Assembly (NCBI GenBank): GCA_001179885.1 | Contig: CVSD01000016.1 | Location: forward strand, 1-64,000 | DNA length: 64,000 nucleotides | Origin: Candidatus Pelagibacter communis | GTDB lineage: Bacteria; Pseudomonadota; Alphaproteobacteria; Pelagibacterales; Pelagibacteraceae | Direction: 5' to 3' | Shown here: one piece after another, positions 55,543 to 64,000 of the stretch | How the letters are laid out: each line of letters begins with the position of its first letter | Numbering within the stretch: the first letter of the stretch is position 1 | The notes under the pieces: model-generated | Told to the model about the DNA's origin: nothing | Database searches by the model: none | What the model saw: the letters and a program-made list of their open reading frames with translations, nothing else | Position numbers and translations under genes: made by a program

Positions 55543-56801
55543 TGTCAGAAATTAAAATAAAAGTACCCAATATTGGAGATTTCAAAGATGTAGAGGTGAT
55601 TGAGGTTTTAGTTTCAGAGGGGCAAACTCTAAAAAAAAATGATCCTTTAATAACAATAGAGAGTGACAAATCTAGTGTAGAAATTCCTTCAAATTTTGAT
55701 GGTAAAATTAAAACTTTAAAAACAAAGGTGGGTGATAAAGTTTCAGAAGGTGACTTAATCTTAATTCTAGAAAATATTAATGAACCGCAAAAGAAAGCTG
55801 AAAAAAAATCAGCAATTGAAAAAGGTATTAAAAAAACTCAAGATATAAAACCAGAACCAAAAAAAATATTAACTGATCAAAATAAAGTTTTCAATATATC
55901 ATCTGCAAGTCCAAAGATTCGAAAATTTGCAAGAGAACTCGGGGTAGATATTAATCAAGTTACAGGCAGTGAACGCAAAGGTAGAGTTATTGAGAGAGAT
56001 GTAAAATTATTTGTAGCTTCAAAATCTAAAGACTTGGTTAATAATGAGAATAAAAGTAATGAAAAGATAAAACAAGAATATTCTCACTCAGAATTTGGAG
56101 AAGTAGAAATAAAAGATATACCAAGAGTTAAAAAATTATCATCAAAATACTTGATGAATTCTTGGACAAATATTCCTCACGTAACCAATCATGATGAAGC
56201 AGATATCACAGAGCTAGAGGAATTTAGAACATCGCTAACCGATATATACACTGGGGAGAAAAAAAAAATTACACCTTTAGCTTTTATTGTCAAAGCCTTG
56301 ACAGCTTCACTGAAAAAATTTCCCAATTTTAATAGCTCTATCGATGATATTGATGGTGGAAAAATGACTGTCAAAAAATATTATCATATTGGTATTGCTG
56401 TGGATACTCCGCATGGTTTAATGGTTCCTAAACTAAGAAATGCAGAGAACAAAAATATTGATCTTATAAGTTCTGAACTTAAAAAACTTAGTGATCAATG
56501 TAGAAATCTTAAAATTAATAAGAAAGAATTATTTGGTGGATCTATGACAATAACAAGTTTAGGTGGTATTGGAGGATCGTTTTTCACACCTATTATAAAT
56601 TTTCCTGAAGTTGCGATATTAGGAATTGGAAGATCTGAAAAAAAACAAATTTTTTTAGATGGAAAATTTGTTACAAGAACTATGTTACCTTTATCATTGT
56701 CTTACGATCATAGAATTATTGATGGAGCAGAAGCCGCTCGTTTTAACAACGAATTAAAAGAAAATTTAGGCAAAAACTTTGCTTACAAATTAGCAGTCTA
56801 A
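55542..56801 (+). CDS. aceF: Dihydrolipoamide acetyltransferase E2
   Basis: Core enzyme of pyruvate dehydrogenase, 419 residues. One lipoyl domain (1-77, Lys43 in ESDKSSVEIP), a linker, a peripheral-subunit-binding domain (about 118-160, ASPKIRKFARELGVDINQV), another linker, and the acetyltransferase domain (about 190-419) with the catalytic DHRIIDG near the end. E. coli AceF has three lipoyl domains; here one is on E2 and one is on E1. It follows aceE by overlap and precedes a DMT permease by 8 bp. Confidence 0.96.
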   Translation: MSEIKIKVPNIGDFKDVEVIEVLVSEGQTLKKNDPLITIESDKSSVEIPSNFDGKIKTLKTKVGDKVSEGDLILILENINEPQKKAEKKSAIEKGIKKTQDIKPEPKKILTDQNKVFNISSASPKIRKFARELGVDINQVTGSERKGRVIERDVKLFVASKSKDLVNNENKSNEKIKQEYSHSEFGEVEIKDIPRVKKLSSKYLMNSWTNIPHVTNHDEADITELEEFRTSLTDIYTGEKKKITPLAFIVKALTASLKKFPNFNSSIDDIDGGKMTVKKYYHIGIAVDTPHGLMVPKLRNAENKNIDLISSELKKLSDQCRNLKINKKELFGGSMTITSLGGIGGSFFTPIINFPEVAILGIGRSEKKQIFLDGKFVTRTMLPLSLSYDHRIIDGAEAARFNNELKENLGKNFAYKLAV

Positions 56802-56809
56802 AACAGATT

Positions 56810-57700
56810 ATGTCAAAAACAGTCTCATTATTTAGTGCATTATTATGCACATTTATTTGGGGAACTACTTTTATTGCCCAGGATACAGGTATGGACAATA
56901 TAGGTCCTTTCACTTTCAATGCTGTAAGATTTTTTGTCGGATTTTTAGCAATTTTTCCTCTTGTTTTTTTATTTGAGTTAAAAAAATTTAAGTCAGAGTT
57001 TAAATTAGACTTTAAAACATTTGTTATACTCTCTTTTTTAATTGGATTATCACTTTTTTTAGGTTCAGCATTACAACAAGTTGCGCTTCTGTATACAGAT
57101 GTAGCTAACGCAGCATTTTTTACTATTTTTTATGTCCCTATGGTACCAATAATAATTTTTCTATTTAGAAAAAAATCAATTCATTGGAGTGTGTGGCCCT
57201 CTGTAGCTCTTTGTTTAATTGGTGGTTATCTACTTACGAATTTTCATGATGCAACAGTAAGACTTGGTGATACACTTGTTGTATTAGGAGCTTTGTTTTG
57301 GAGCACACACATTATTTTTACTGGAATTATAGTTACAAAATATGATTTACCTTTAACTTTAGGTGCAATTCAAACTTTGTTGGTTGCATTTTTTTCTTTT
57401 ATAATTGGATTGATTTATGAAGAATTTATAATTGAAAATATATTTAACGAGATAGACTCAATTTTATATGCAGGAATTTTATCAGGAGGCTTTGCTTTTG
57501 TTTTACAAATTTACGCCCAAAAAAATATTACTCCAGCACCTGCAGCAATAATTTTCTCTTTAGAAGGTGTTTTTGCAACTATAGCAGCTTGGTTTTTATT
57601 GAATCAAATTTTAGGTATCAATAATCTATTAGGTTGTTTTTTTATATTAAGTGGGGTCTTGCTTTCTCAATTATTGCCTTTAATGAAAAAAAGTATTTAA
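56810..57700 (+). CDS. EamA/DMT-family transporter
   Basis: A 296-residue protein with ten hydrophobic segments arranged as two EamA repeats (about 7-135 and 150-288). The N-terminal FIWGTTFIAQDTG and the second-repeat FSLEGVFATIAAW are typical of the drug/metabolite transporter superfamily. The substrate is unknown. It is 8 bp after aceF and may be co-transcribed with the PDH genes. It shares a TTAA stop with the convergent uppP. Confidence 0.85.
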   Translation: MSKTVSLFSALLCTFIWGTTFIAQDTGMDNIGPFTFNAVRFFVGFLAIFPLVFLFELKKFKSEFKLDFKTFVILSFLIGLSLFLGSALQQVALLYTDVANAAFFTIFYVPMVPIIIFLFRKKSIHWSVWPSVALCLIGGYLLTNFHDATVRLGDTLVVLGALFWSTHIIFTGIIVTKYDLPLTLGAIQTLLVAFFSFIIGLIYEEFIIENIFNEIDSILYAGILSGGFAFVLQIYAQKNITPAPAAIIFSLEGVFATIAAWFLLNQILGINNLLGCFFILSGVLLSQLLPLMKKSI

Positions 57701-58464
57701 AAATATATTATCGACAATAAGACTAAAGCAATTATTGTTCTATAAATTACAAAAATATTTAAAGAAAACTTATTTAGATATTTAAGAAAAAATTTGACAG
57801 TAATATAAGAAAATAAAAAAGATAAAATTATTGCAATAATAACTAATATATTTATTTCTATTGATTCACTTGATATATCTTTTAATCCAAGAAAGCTTGC
57901 TCCCGCTAAAGCAGGAATTGATAGTAAAAATGAAATTTTCCCCGAATCAACTCTATTAAAATTTAAAAATCTTGCAGCTGTCATAGTTATACCCGCTCTA
58001 CTAACACCAGGTATCAATGCAAGTATTTGAAATAATCCAATAAATATAATTGACTTAATATTCAAATTTGTAGAAATATTTTGATCAATTTTTCTCTGAT
58101 CAGCAAAGTATAAAATGAGTCCAAAAAACAATGTTGTCCATGCTATAACTTTAATATTTCTTAAAAGATGTATTAATTCTGTTGAATGTAATATGTATCC
58201 AAAAATAATAAGTGGTACTGAACCTATTATAATTAATTTAAATAATTTGTGATTATGTTTAAGGTCAAATAAATCTTTTCTAAAAAAAAATATTATTGCC
58301 AACAAAGAACCTAAATGCAAACTTATATCTATTAATAAGGAGCTTGCTTTAAGATCATATAGGTTAGAAACTATAATCAAATGAGCTGATGAACTTATGG
58401 GAAGAAATTCAGATATTCCTTGTATTGCTGATAGAATGATGATTTCTATAAAATCTTGAAGCAT
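57697..58464 (-). CDS. uppP: Undecaprenyl-diphosphatase UppP (BacA)
   Basis: Inner-membrane enzyme recycling undecaprenyl pyrophosphate for wall synthesis. The first active-site motif is QGISEFLPISSSAHL (about 15-29); the second is PGVSRAGITMTAARF (about 155-169), where the usual SRSG is SRAG. About eight membrane segments. Length 255 is at the short end of the family (about 265-275). It is the lipid-carrier partner of MurJ-dependent peptidoglycan synthesis. Confidence 0.92.
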   Translation of the reverse strand: MLQDFIEIIILSAIQGISEFLPISSSAHLIIVSNLYDLKASSLLIDISLHLGSLLAIIFFFRKDLFDLKHNHKLFKLIIIGSVPLIIFGYILHSTELIHLLRNIKVIAWTTLFFGLILYFADQRKIDQNISTNLNIKSIIFIGLFQILALIPGVSRAGITMTAARFLNFNRVDSGKISFLLSIPALAGASFLGLKDISSESIEINILVIIAIILSFLFSYITVKFFLKYLNKFSLNIFVIYRTIIALVLLSIIYF

Positions 58465-58603
58465 TTTAGTGTCGTAGCTTAAAAAATACTTATTTTAAAC
58501 AATTCGATTTAGTCATAAGAGCTATGCATATATTAAATTAGTAAGATTTTATCTTGAATTTTACCTAAAATAGGTCATATTTATTGACCCAATTAATTCT
58601 TTT

Positions 58604-58625
58604 ACATTGTAAAACAATGTATAAT
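58604..58625 (+). promoter_or_regulatory. Palindromic operator and -10 of gltD
   Basis: ACATTGT (58604-58610) and ACAATGT (58614-58620) form a perfect 7-bp inverted repeat around AAA, running directly into a consensus -10 TATAAT (58620-58625), 23 bp before the gltD ATG. No good -35 is present, so an activator may be needed or a repressor may bind the spacer. A second short inverted repeat GGTCA/TGACC lies at 58573-58589. The binding protein is unknown. Confidence 0.55.
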
Positions 58626-58648
58626 TTGCCTAAAATTTATAGAAAATT

Positions 58649-60088
58649 ATGACTGATAAAATGTTGAAATTCGTTAAAATAGGTCAGCAAACTCCACCTA
58701 AGAGAAATGTTGATAATAGAAAAGAAGATTTTAATGAAATTTATGATGAATTTATTACTCAAAAAGCCCAGGAACAATCAAGCAGATGTTCTCAATGTGG
58801 GGTTCCTTTTTGTCAGGTTCATTGTCCTCTTAGTAATAATATACCGGATTGGCTTAAGTTAACAGCTGAAGGAAGATTAAAAGAAGCTTACGAATTATCA
58901 CAAAGTACTAACAATATGCCTGAGGTTTGTGGAAGAATATGTCCACAAGACAGATTATGTGAGGGAAATTGTGTAATAGAACAATCAGGTCATGGAACAA
59001 TTACAATCGGTTCAGTAGAAAAATATATTACTGATACCGCTTGGGAGCAGGGATGGGTTAAACCAATATCAATAAAAAATGAAAAGAGTCAAAGTATAGG
59101 AATAATAGGTGCAGGGCCCGCAGGTTTAGCAGCCGCAGAAGAGCTTAGAAAAAATGGTTACAAAATTACAGTATATGATCGGTATGATAGAGCAGGTGGA
59201 TTATTAATTTATGGTATTCCAAACTTTAAATTAGAAAAACATGTTGTTGAGAGAAGAGTTAAACTTTTAAAGGAAAGTGGTATTGAGTTTGTTTTAAATT
59301 TTGAGGTAGGTAAAGATGCAACTTTAGAACAGCTTAGAAAAAAACATGATGCAATCTTAATTGCCACTGGGGTTTATAAACCTAGAGAAATTGAGCTTCC
59401 AGGAAATGATTTAGATAATATTTTTCCCGCAATGGAATTTTTAACTGCTTCAAATAAAAAAGGATTAGGAGATAAAGTTGATTTATTCGACAAAGGAACA
59501 CTAAACGCAGAAGGTAAAAATGTGGTTGTCATTGGTGGAGGAGATACAGCGATGGATTGTGTTAGAACATCTGTAAGGCAAAAGGCAAAATCAGTTAAAT
59601 GTCTTTACAGAAGAGATAAAGAAAATATGCCTGGCTCAGCAAGAGAAGTTTCAAATGCTGAAGAAGAAGGAGTGGAATTTGTTTGGTTATCTAGTCCAAA
59701 AGAATTTAAGGGTAAAAATAAAATTGAACATTTAATTGTTGATCAAATTAAATTAGGAGAACCAGACGAGACAGGGAGAAGAAGACCAGAAATTAAGGAG
59801 GGTTCTGAATTTGAGATAAAGGCAGATATAGTTATTAAAGCACTTGGATTTGACCCTGAAAACTTGCCCTTATTATTTGATGCACAAGAATTACAGGTTA
59901 CTAAATGGGGAACACTAAAAACAGATTTTGATACTATGGAAACAAATTTGAAGGGTGTATTTGCTGCAGGAGATATAGTTAGAGGAGCTTCTTTAGTAGT
60001 GTGGGCTATCAAAGATGGTAGAGATGCTGCCTTATCAATAAAAAAATACCTTGAAAATATTTATTTAAGAAAATCACGAGTTGCATAA
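58649..60088 (+). CDS. gltD: Glutamate synthase small subunit
   Basis: NADPH-oxidising subunit of glutamate synthase, 479 residues. N-terminal Fe-S cysteines lie in CSQCGVPFCQVHC and CGRICPQDRLCEGNC; the FAD motif is GIIGAGPAGLAAAEEL (about 151) and the NADPH motif VVVIGGGDTAMDC (about 292). The C-terminal AAGDIVRGASLVVWAI closes the FAD site. It overlaps gltB by one base. Order gltD-gltB is the reverse of the E. coli order. Confidence 0.96.
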   Translation: MTDKMLKFVKIGQQTPPKRNVDNRKEDFNEIYDEFITQKAQEQSSRCSQCGVPFCQVHCPLSNNIPDWLKLTAEGRLKEAYELSQSTNNMPEVCGRICPQDRLCEGNCVIEQSGHGTITIGSVEKYITDTAWEQGWVKPISIKNEKSQSIGIIGAGPAGLAAAEELRKNGYKITVYDRYDRAGGLLIYGIPNFKLEKHVVERRVKLLKESGIEFVLNFEVGKDATLEQLRKKHDAILIATGVYKPREIELPGNDLDNIFPAMEFLTASNKKGLGDKVDLFDKGTLNAEGKNVVVIGGGDTAMDCVRTSVRQKAKSVKCLYRRDKENMPGSAREVSNAEEEGVEFVWLSSPKEFKGKNKIEHLIVDQIKLGEPDETGRRRPEIKEGSEFEIKADIVIKALGFDPENLPLLFDAQELQVTKWGTLKTDFDTMETNLKGVFAAGDIVRGASLVVWAIKDGRDAALSIKKYLENIYLRKSRVA

Positions 60089-63000
60089 TGAATAATTACA
60101 AAAAAAATCTAGAATTACTCTCTAAAAATCATGTTTACTCAAGTGAAATGGAACATGATGCTTGTGGAGTTGGATTAATTGCATCGACTGAGGGCAAGAA
60201 ATCAAGAGTGGTAGTTGAGTATGGTATTGAAGCGTTAAAAGCTGTTTGGCATCGTGGCGCAGTAGATGCCGACGGGAAAACAGGAGACGGGGCTGGAATA
60301 CATGTTGAAATTCCAAAAGATTTTTTTATAGAAAAAATTGAAGTTACCGGACACAGCTATGATAATTCAGAAATCTGTGTGGGAATGATTTTTTTACCAA
60401 GAAACGATTATGCATCTCAAGAAAGTTGTAAAACAATAGTAGAAAGTGAATTAACAAAGAATAATTTTAGTATTTATGGATGGAGACAAGTTCCTGTAAA
60501 TCCACAGGTTTTAGGTGAAAAAGCATTTCAAACTATGCCCGAGATCATACAAGTGTTATTTAAATCAAATGATAATAATTTACTTGAAAAAGATTTAGAG
60601 AGAAAAATTTATGAAACGAGAAAAAGGATTGAGAATAAGGCTTTTAATTTATCTTTAAATAATTTTTATATTTGTTCAATTAGTTCTAAGTCTATTATTT
60701 ATAAAGGAATGTTTTTGGCTGAAGCTATTTCAGATTTCTTTTTAGATTTAAAAGATGAAAGATTTATCTCTAGATATGCTATTTTTCATCAGAGATTTTC
60801 AACTAATACTGCACCTAGTTGGAGTTTGGCTCAACCATTTAGAGCTGTTGCACATAATGGTGAAATAAATACATACAAAGGTAATAAAAATTGGATGAAA
60901 GTTCATGAGCAAGAAATGAGCAGTCCTCTTTTTGATGATGTAGAAAATTTAAAACCAGTAATACAAAAAGGAGTTTCAGACTCAGCTGCGCTTGATAATG
61001 TTTTTGAATTACTAAATAAATCGGGGCAATCTGCGCCTTTAGCTAAATTAATGTTGGTACCAGATGCATGGTCAAAAAAAAATAAGACATTACCAAAAAG
61101 TCATCAACAACTATTTAATTTTCTGAATAGTACGATGGAACCATGGGATGGACCTGCAGCGATTGCGGCAACTGATAATGAATGGGTTATTGCAGCAAAT
61201 GATCGTAATGGTTTAAGACCTCTAAGATATGCAATAACAAAAGATAAATTTCTTTTTGCTGGATCAGAAACAGGAATGATAGAATTAAATGAAAAAAGAA
61301 TTTTATCTAAAGGAAGGCTTGGTCCAGGAGAAATTATTGGAGTTAGAATTGAAAAAGGAAAAGTTTTTACTAACGATCAAATTAAAGATTATTTAGCAAA
61401 AGAATTTAAACATTTTCATTCCCAAATAATTGATTTGGATGAAAAGCTACCAATTTTAAATGAGAAACATAATTTTGATGGTGAAGATTTAAGAAGAAGA
61501 CAACATACCTTTGGAATTAGTTTAGAAGATTTAGAATTGATTTTACATCCTATGGCTGAGGATGCTAAAGAAGCAACAGGTTCTATGGGAGACGATACTC
61601 CTTTAGCTGTTTTATCAGATAAATATAGGCCATTATATCATTTTTTTAGACAAAATTTTAGTCAGGTAACAAATCCTCCGATCGATTCTTTAAGAGAAAA
61701 TAAAGTTATGAGTTTGAAAACAAGGTTTGGAAATTTGGGAAATATTTTAGATTTTGATACTTTAACAAAAGAAAATATATATGTTTTAAATAATCCAATA
61801 TTATCAAATTCACAATTTAATAAATTTATAAATTTTTTTGGAAAAAATTCTCTTTCTGTTGATTGCACTTTTTCAAGTGAGGAAAATTTATTTGATGCTA
61901 TCAAAAGAATTCAAAGAGAATCTGAAATTGCTGTAAGGCAAGGTGTTACCCAAATTATTCTTAGTGATAAAGAGCTTTCATCAAAAAAATTACCGATGCC
62001 TATGTTGTTATGTGTTGGAGCGATAAATAATTTTTTGATAGAAAAAAAATTAAGAGGATACGTTTCAATTAATGTCCAATCAGGTGAAGCTTTAGATACC
62101 CATTCGTTTGCAACATTAATTGGCGTAGGTGCAACAACAGTAAACCCATATTTAGCTTTTGATAGTTTACATCAAAGATATGAAAAAAAATTATTTGGTC
62201 AATACAGTTTTGATGAATGTGTAGAGAGGTATATTAAATCTGTAAATGCAGGTCTTTTAAAGATAATGTCAAAAATGGGTATATCTGTTTTAAGCTCTTA
62301 TAGAGGAGGATGTAATTTTGAGACAGTTGGATTGAGCAGAACTATTGTAGATGATTATTTCCCAGGCGTTACGTCTAAAATTTCAGGGATTGGATTAACA
62401 GGTATAGAAAAAAAAATAAGACAAATTCATAAAGAAGCTTTTGAGAGTATAGACAATGTTTTACCAATAGGAGGCATATATAGATATAGAAAAAATGGTG
62501 AAACTCATCAATATCAAGGCAGACTTATTCATCTTTTACAGAGCGCAGTAGGTTCGAATTCTTATTCAGCATATAAAAAATATGCTGATGGAATTTACAA
62601 TTTACCACCAATTAACTTGAGAGACTTAATTAACTTTAGAAAAAAAAAACTAGGTCCACCAATTAATATTTCTGAAGTTGAGTCAGTAGAAAAAATATTA
62701 AAGCGATTTGGTAGCGGAAGTATGTCCCATGGAGCATTGTCAAAAGAAGCTCATGAAACATTAGCTATTGGAATGAATAGAATTAAAGGTGCATCCTGTA
62801 GTGGTGAGGGTGGAGAAGATGCAAAAAGATTTAAGGTTATGGATAGTGGCGATAGTGCAAATTCAAGAGTAAAACAAATAGCATCCGCAAGATTTGGTGT
62901 AACAATAAACTATTTAAATAACTGTAATGAAATTGAAATTAAAATTGCTCAAGGTGCTAAACCAGGTGAAGGTGGTCAATTACCAGGTTTTAAAGTAACA

Positions 63001-64000
63001 GATGAGATTGCAAAGTTAAGACATTCGACACCAGGAGTAACATTGATTTCTCCACCACCTCATCATGATATATATTCAATAGAAGACTTGGCACAGTTGA
63101 TTTATGACTTAAAACAAATCAACCCTAAAGCAAGAATTGGAGTAAAATTAGTTGCCTCCTCAGGAGTTGGAACTATTGCAGCTGGAGTCGCAAAAGCAAA
63201 AGCTGATATAATTTTAATTTCAGGTCATAATGGAGGCACTGGTGCTACTCCACAGACTAGTGTTAAATATGTAGGTATTCCATGGGAAATGGGACTCACA
63301 GAAGCAAATCAAGTTCTTACATTGAATGATTTAAGGCACAAAGTAACTTTAAGAACTGACGGTGGAATAAAAACTGGAAGAGATGTTGTCATGGCTGCAA
63401 TGATGGGAGCAGAAGAATATGGTATAGCAACTACAGCCTTGGTAGCTATGGGCTGTATTATGGTAAGACAATGTCATTCTAACACCTGTCCCGTAGGTGT
63501 TTGTACACAAGATGAAAAATTGAGAGAAAAGTTTACTGGTACGCCAGATAAAGTAGTCAATTTATTTACTTTTATTGCTACAGAGGTAAGAGAAATTTTA
63601 GCTGAGCTTGGTTTTAAAACACTAAATGAGATAATTGGTAGAACTGATTTATTGATGCAAGTAAGTAAAGCTTCACCAAATTTAGATGATCTAGATTTAA
63701 ATCCACTATTTGTGCAAGCTGATTCAGGAAATAATAAAAGATATTGTGAAACATCTGAAATTAATCAAGTTCCAGATACATTAGATCAAGAAATTTGGCC
63801 TGAAATAGAAAAATGTTTAGATAACTCAGAAAAAATCGATAAAGAATTTCTAATTAAGAATACAAATAGAGCTGTGGGGACTAGAATATCACACCACCTA
63901 TATAAAAAATATGGATATGAAAAATTAAATGAAAATTATTTAAATTTGAATTTCAGTGGATCAGCTGGTCAATCTTTTGGTGCTTTTATCATAAAAGGAT
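60088..64000 (+). CDS. gltB: Glutamate synthase large subunit (partial, runs off window)
   Basis: 1304 codons present; the 3' end lies beyond the window. The N-terminal amidotransferase nucleophile is Cys25 in HDACGVG, preceded by a propeptide, as in other GltB. The frame stays open to the end. The central and FMN regions follow, with FGSGSMSHGALSKEAHE (about 875) and the [3Fe-4S] cysteines in CIMVRQCHSNTC. The window ends in the start of the GXGXG domain (SAGQSFGAF). The ATG overlaps the gltD stop as TAATG. Confidence 0.97.
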   Translation, partial: MNNYKKNLELLSKNHVYSSEMEHDACGVGLIASTEGKKSRVVVEYGIEALKAVWHRGAVDADGKTGDGAGIHVEIPKDFFIEKIEVTGHSYDNSEICVGMIFLPRNDYASQESCKTIVESELTKNNFSIYGWRQVPVNPQVLGEKAFQTMPEIIQVLFKSNDNNLLEKDLERKIYETRKRIENKAFNLSLNNFYICSISSKSIIYKGMFLAEAISDFFLDLKDERFISRYAIFHQRFSTNTAPSWSLAQPFRAVAHNGEINTYKGNKNWMKVHEQEMSSPLFDDVENLKPVIQKGVSDSAALDNVFELLNKSGQSAPLAKLMLVPDAWSKKNKTLPKSHQQLFNFLNSTMEPWDGPAAIAATDNEWVIAANDRNGLRPLRYAITKDKFLFAGSETGMIELNEKRILSKGRLGPGEIIGVRIEKGKVFTNDQIKDYLAKEFKHFHSQIIDLDEKLPILNEKHNFDGEDLRRRQHTFGISLEDLELILHPMAEDAKEATGSMGDDTPLAVLSDKYRPLYHFFRQNFSQVTNPPIDSLRENKVMSLKTRFGNLGNILDFDTLTKENIYVLNNPILSNSQFNKFINFFGKNSLSVDCTFSSEENLFDAIKRIQRESEIAVRQGVTQIILSDKELSSKKLPMPMLLCVGAINNFLIEKKLRGYVSINVQSGEALDTHSFATLIGVGATTVNPYLAFDSLHQRYEKKLFGQYSFDECVERYIKSVNAGLLKIMSKMGISVLSSYRGGCNFETVGLSRTIVDDYFPGVTSKISGIGLTGIEKKIRQIHKEAFESIDNVLPIGGIYRYRKNGETHQYQGRLIHLLQSAVGSNSYSAYKKYADGIYNLPPINLRDLINFRKKKLGPPINISEVESVEKILKRFGSGSMSHGALSKEAHETLAIGMNRIKGASCSGEGGEDAKRFKVMDSGDSANSRVKQIASARFGVTINYLNNCNEIEIKIAQGAKPGEGGQLPGFKVTDEIAKLRHSTPGVTLISPPPHHDIYSIEDLAQLIYDLKQINPKARIGVKLVASSGVGTIAAGVAKAKADIILISGHNGGTGATPQTSVKYVGIPWEMGLTEANQVLTLNDLRHKVTLRTDGGIKTGRDVVMAAMMGAEEYGIATTALVAMGCIMVRQCHSNTCPVGVCTQDEKLREKFTGTPDKVVNLFTFIATEVREILAELGFKTLNEIIGRTDLLMQVSKASPNLDDLDLNPLFVQADSGNNKRYCETSEINQVPDTLDQEIWPEIEKCLDNSEKIDKEFLIKNTNRAVGTRISHHLYKKYGYEKLNENYLNLNFSGSAGQSFGAFIIKG

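Overview
The window is a dense, strongly AT-rich stretch of bacterial chromosome with almost no intergenic space. Gene content and order point to an Alphaproteobacterium with a streamlined genome, most likely Pelagibacterales (SAR11). The evidence is the order murJ-trpS-nfu / tsaB-fur-miaB-phoH-ybeY-lnt-metK-nusA-infB-rbfA-rpsO-pnp, the fabA-fabB-fabI block divergent from an Irr-type Fur regulator, rpsT-dnaA-dnaN, an alphaproteobacterial CarD, an FdxA ferredoxin, a Suv3-type helicase and a HIG1 protein. I see no prophage, insertion sequence, integrase, CRISPR array or rRNA operon. The assignment is inferred from gene content, not from a phylogeny.

Layout. 1-8.4 kb: BON lipoprotein, malic enzyme (maeB), murJ, trpS, nfu and a cell-wall pair (glucosaminidase, polysaccharide deacetylase). 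8.4-21.6 kb: a long + strand information-processing run from tsaB to pnp and a small membrane protein. 21.6-27.5 kb: fatty-acid synthesis genes (fabA, fabB, fabI) on the minus strand, divergent from irr, which is followed by rubrerythrin, an Fe-S oxidoreductase and a DUF3501 protein. 27.1-32.2 kb: a minus-strand run ubiE-ubiB-coaBC-dut-thiF-SH3. 32.2-36.2 kb: mutM, rpsT, dnaA, dnaN. 36.2-43.3 kb: plsC, lysA, a 43-codon lptM-type lipoprotein, argH, tlpA, HIG1, a carboxylesterase, HNH, coq7, dsbB and a DedA-like protein. 43.4-51 kb: tRNA-Leu, acyl-CoA ligase, a tiny lysine-rich gene, tylF-type methyltransferase, carD, fdxA, terB-like, suv3-like helicase, thioesterase and tRNA-Arg. 51.1-64 kb: thiolase, a lipoyl-fused aceE, aceF, a DMT permease, uppP, gltD and the start of gltB, which runs off the window.

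How the genes work together. Carbon flow is represented by malic enzyme, pyruvate dehydrogenase E1/E2, thiolase and acyl-CoA ligase. Nitrogen assimilation is represented by glutamate synthase (gltD, gltB), and amino-acid synthesis by argH and lysA. Ubiquinone synthesis (ubiE, ubiB, coq7) and envelope building (murJ, lnt, uppP, plsC, lptM) are also present. Iron and peroxide handling (fur, irr, rubrerythrin, Fe-S oxidoreductase, DUF3501) appears to form a regulated unit: three near-identical TTTAGAA-type boxes lie upstream of irr and rubrerythrin.

Most notable points: a 25-codon gene with 19 basic residues and its own strong terminator (45361-45438); the paired Irr-like boxes around the rubrerythrin promoter; a lipoyl domain fused to AceE; a purine-rich, T-poor pnp leader; loss of several normally syntenic genes (rimI, corC, trmB, rimP, ylxR, truB); five convergent gene pairs that end on a shared TTAA; and a 61-bp exact inverted copy of a maeB segment at the very start of the window, which looks like an assembly or amplification chimera.
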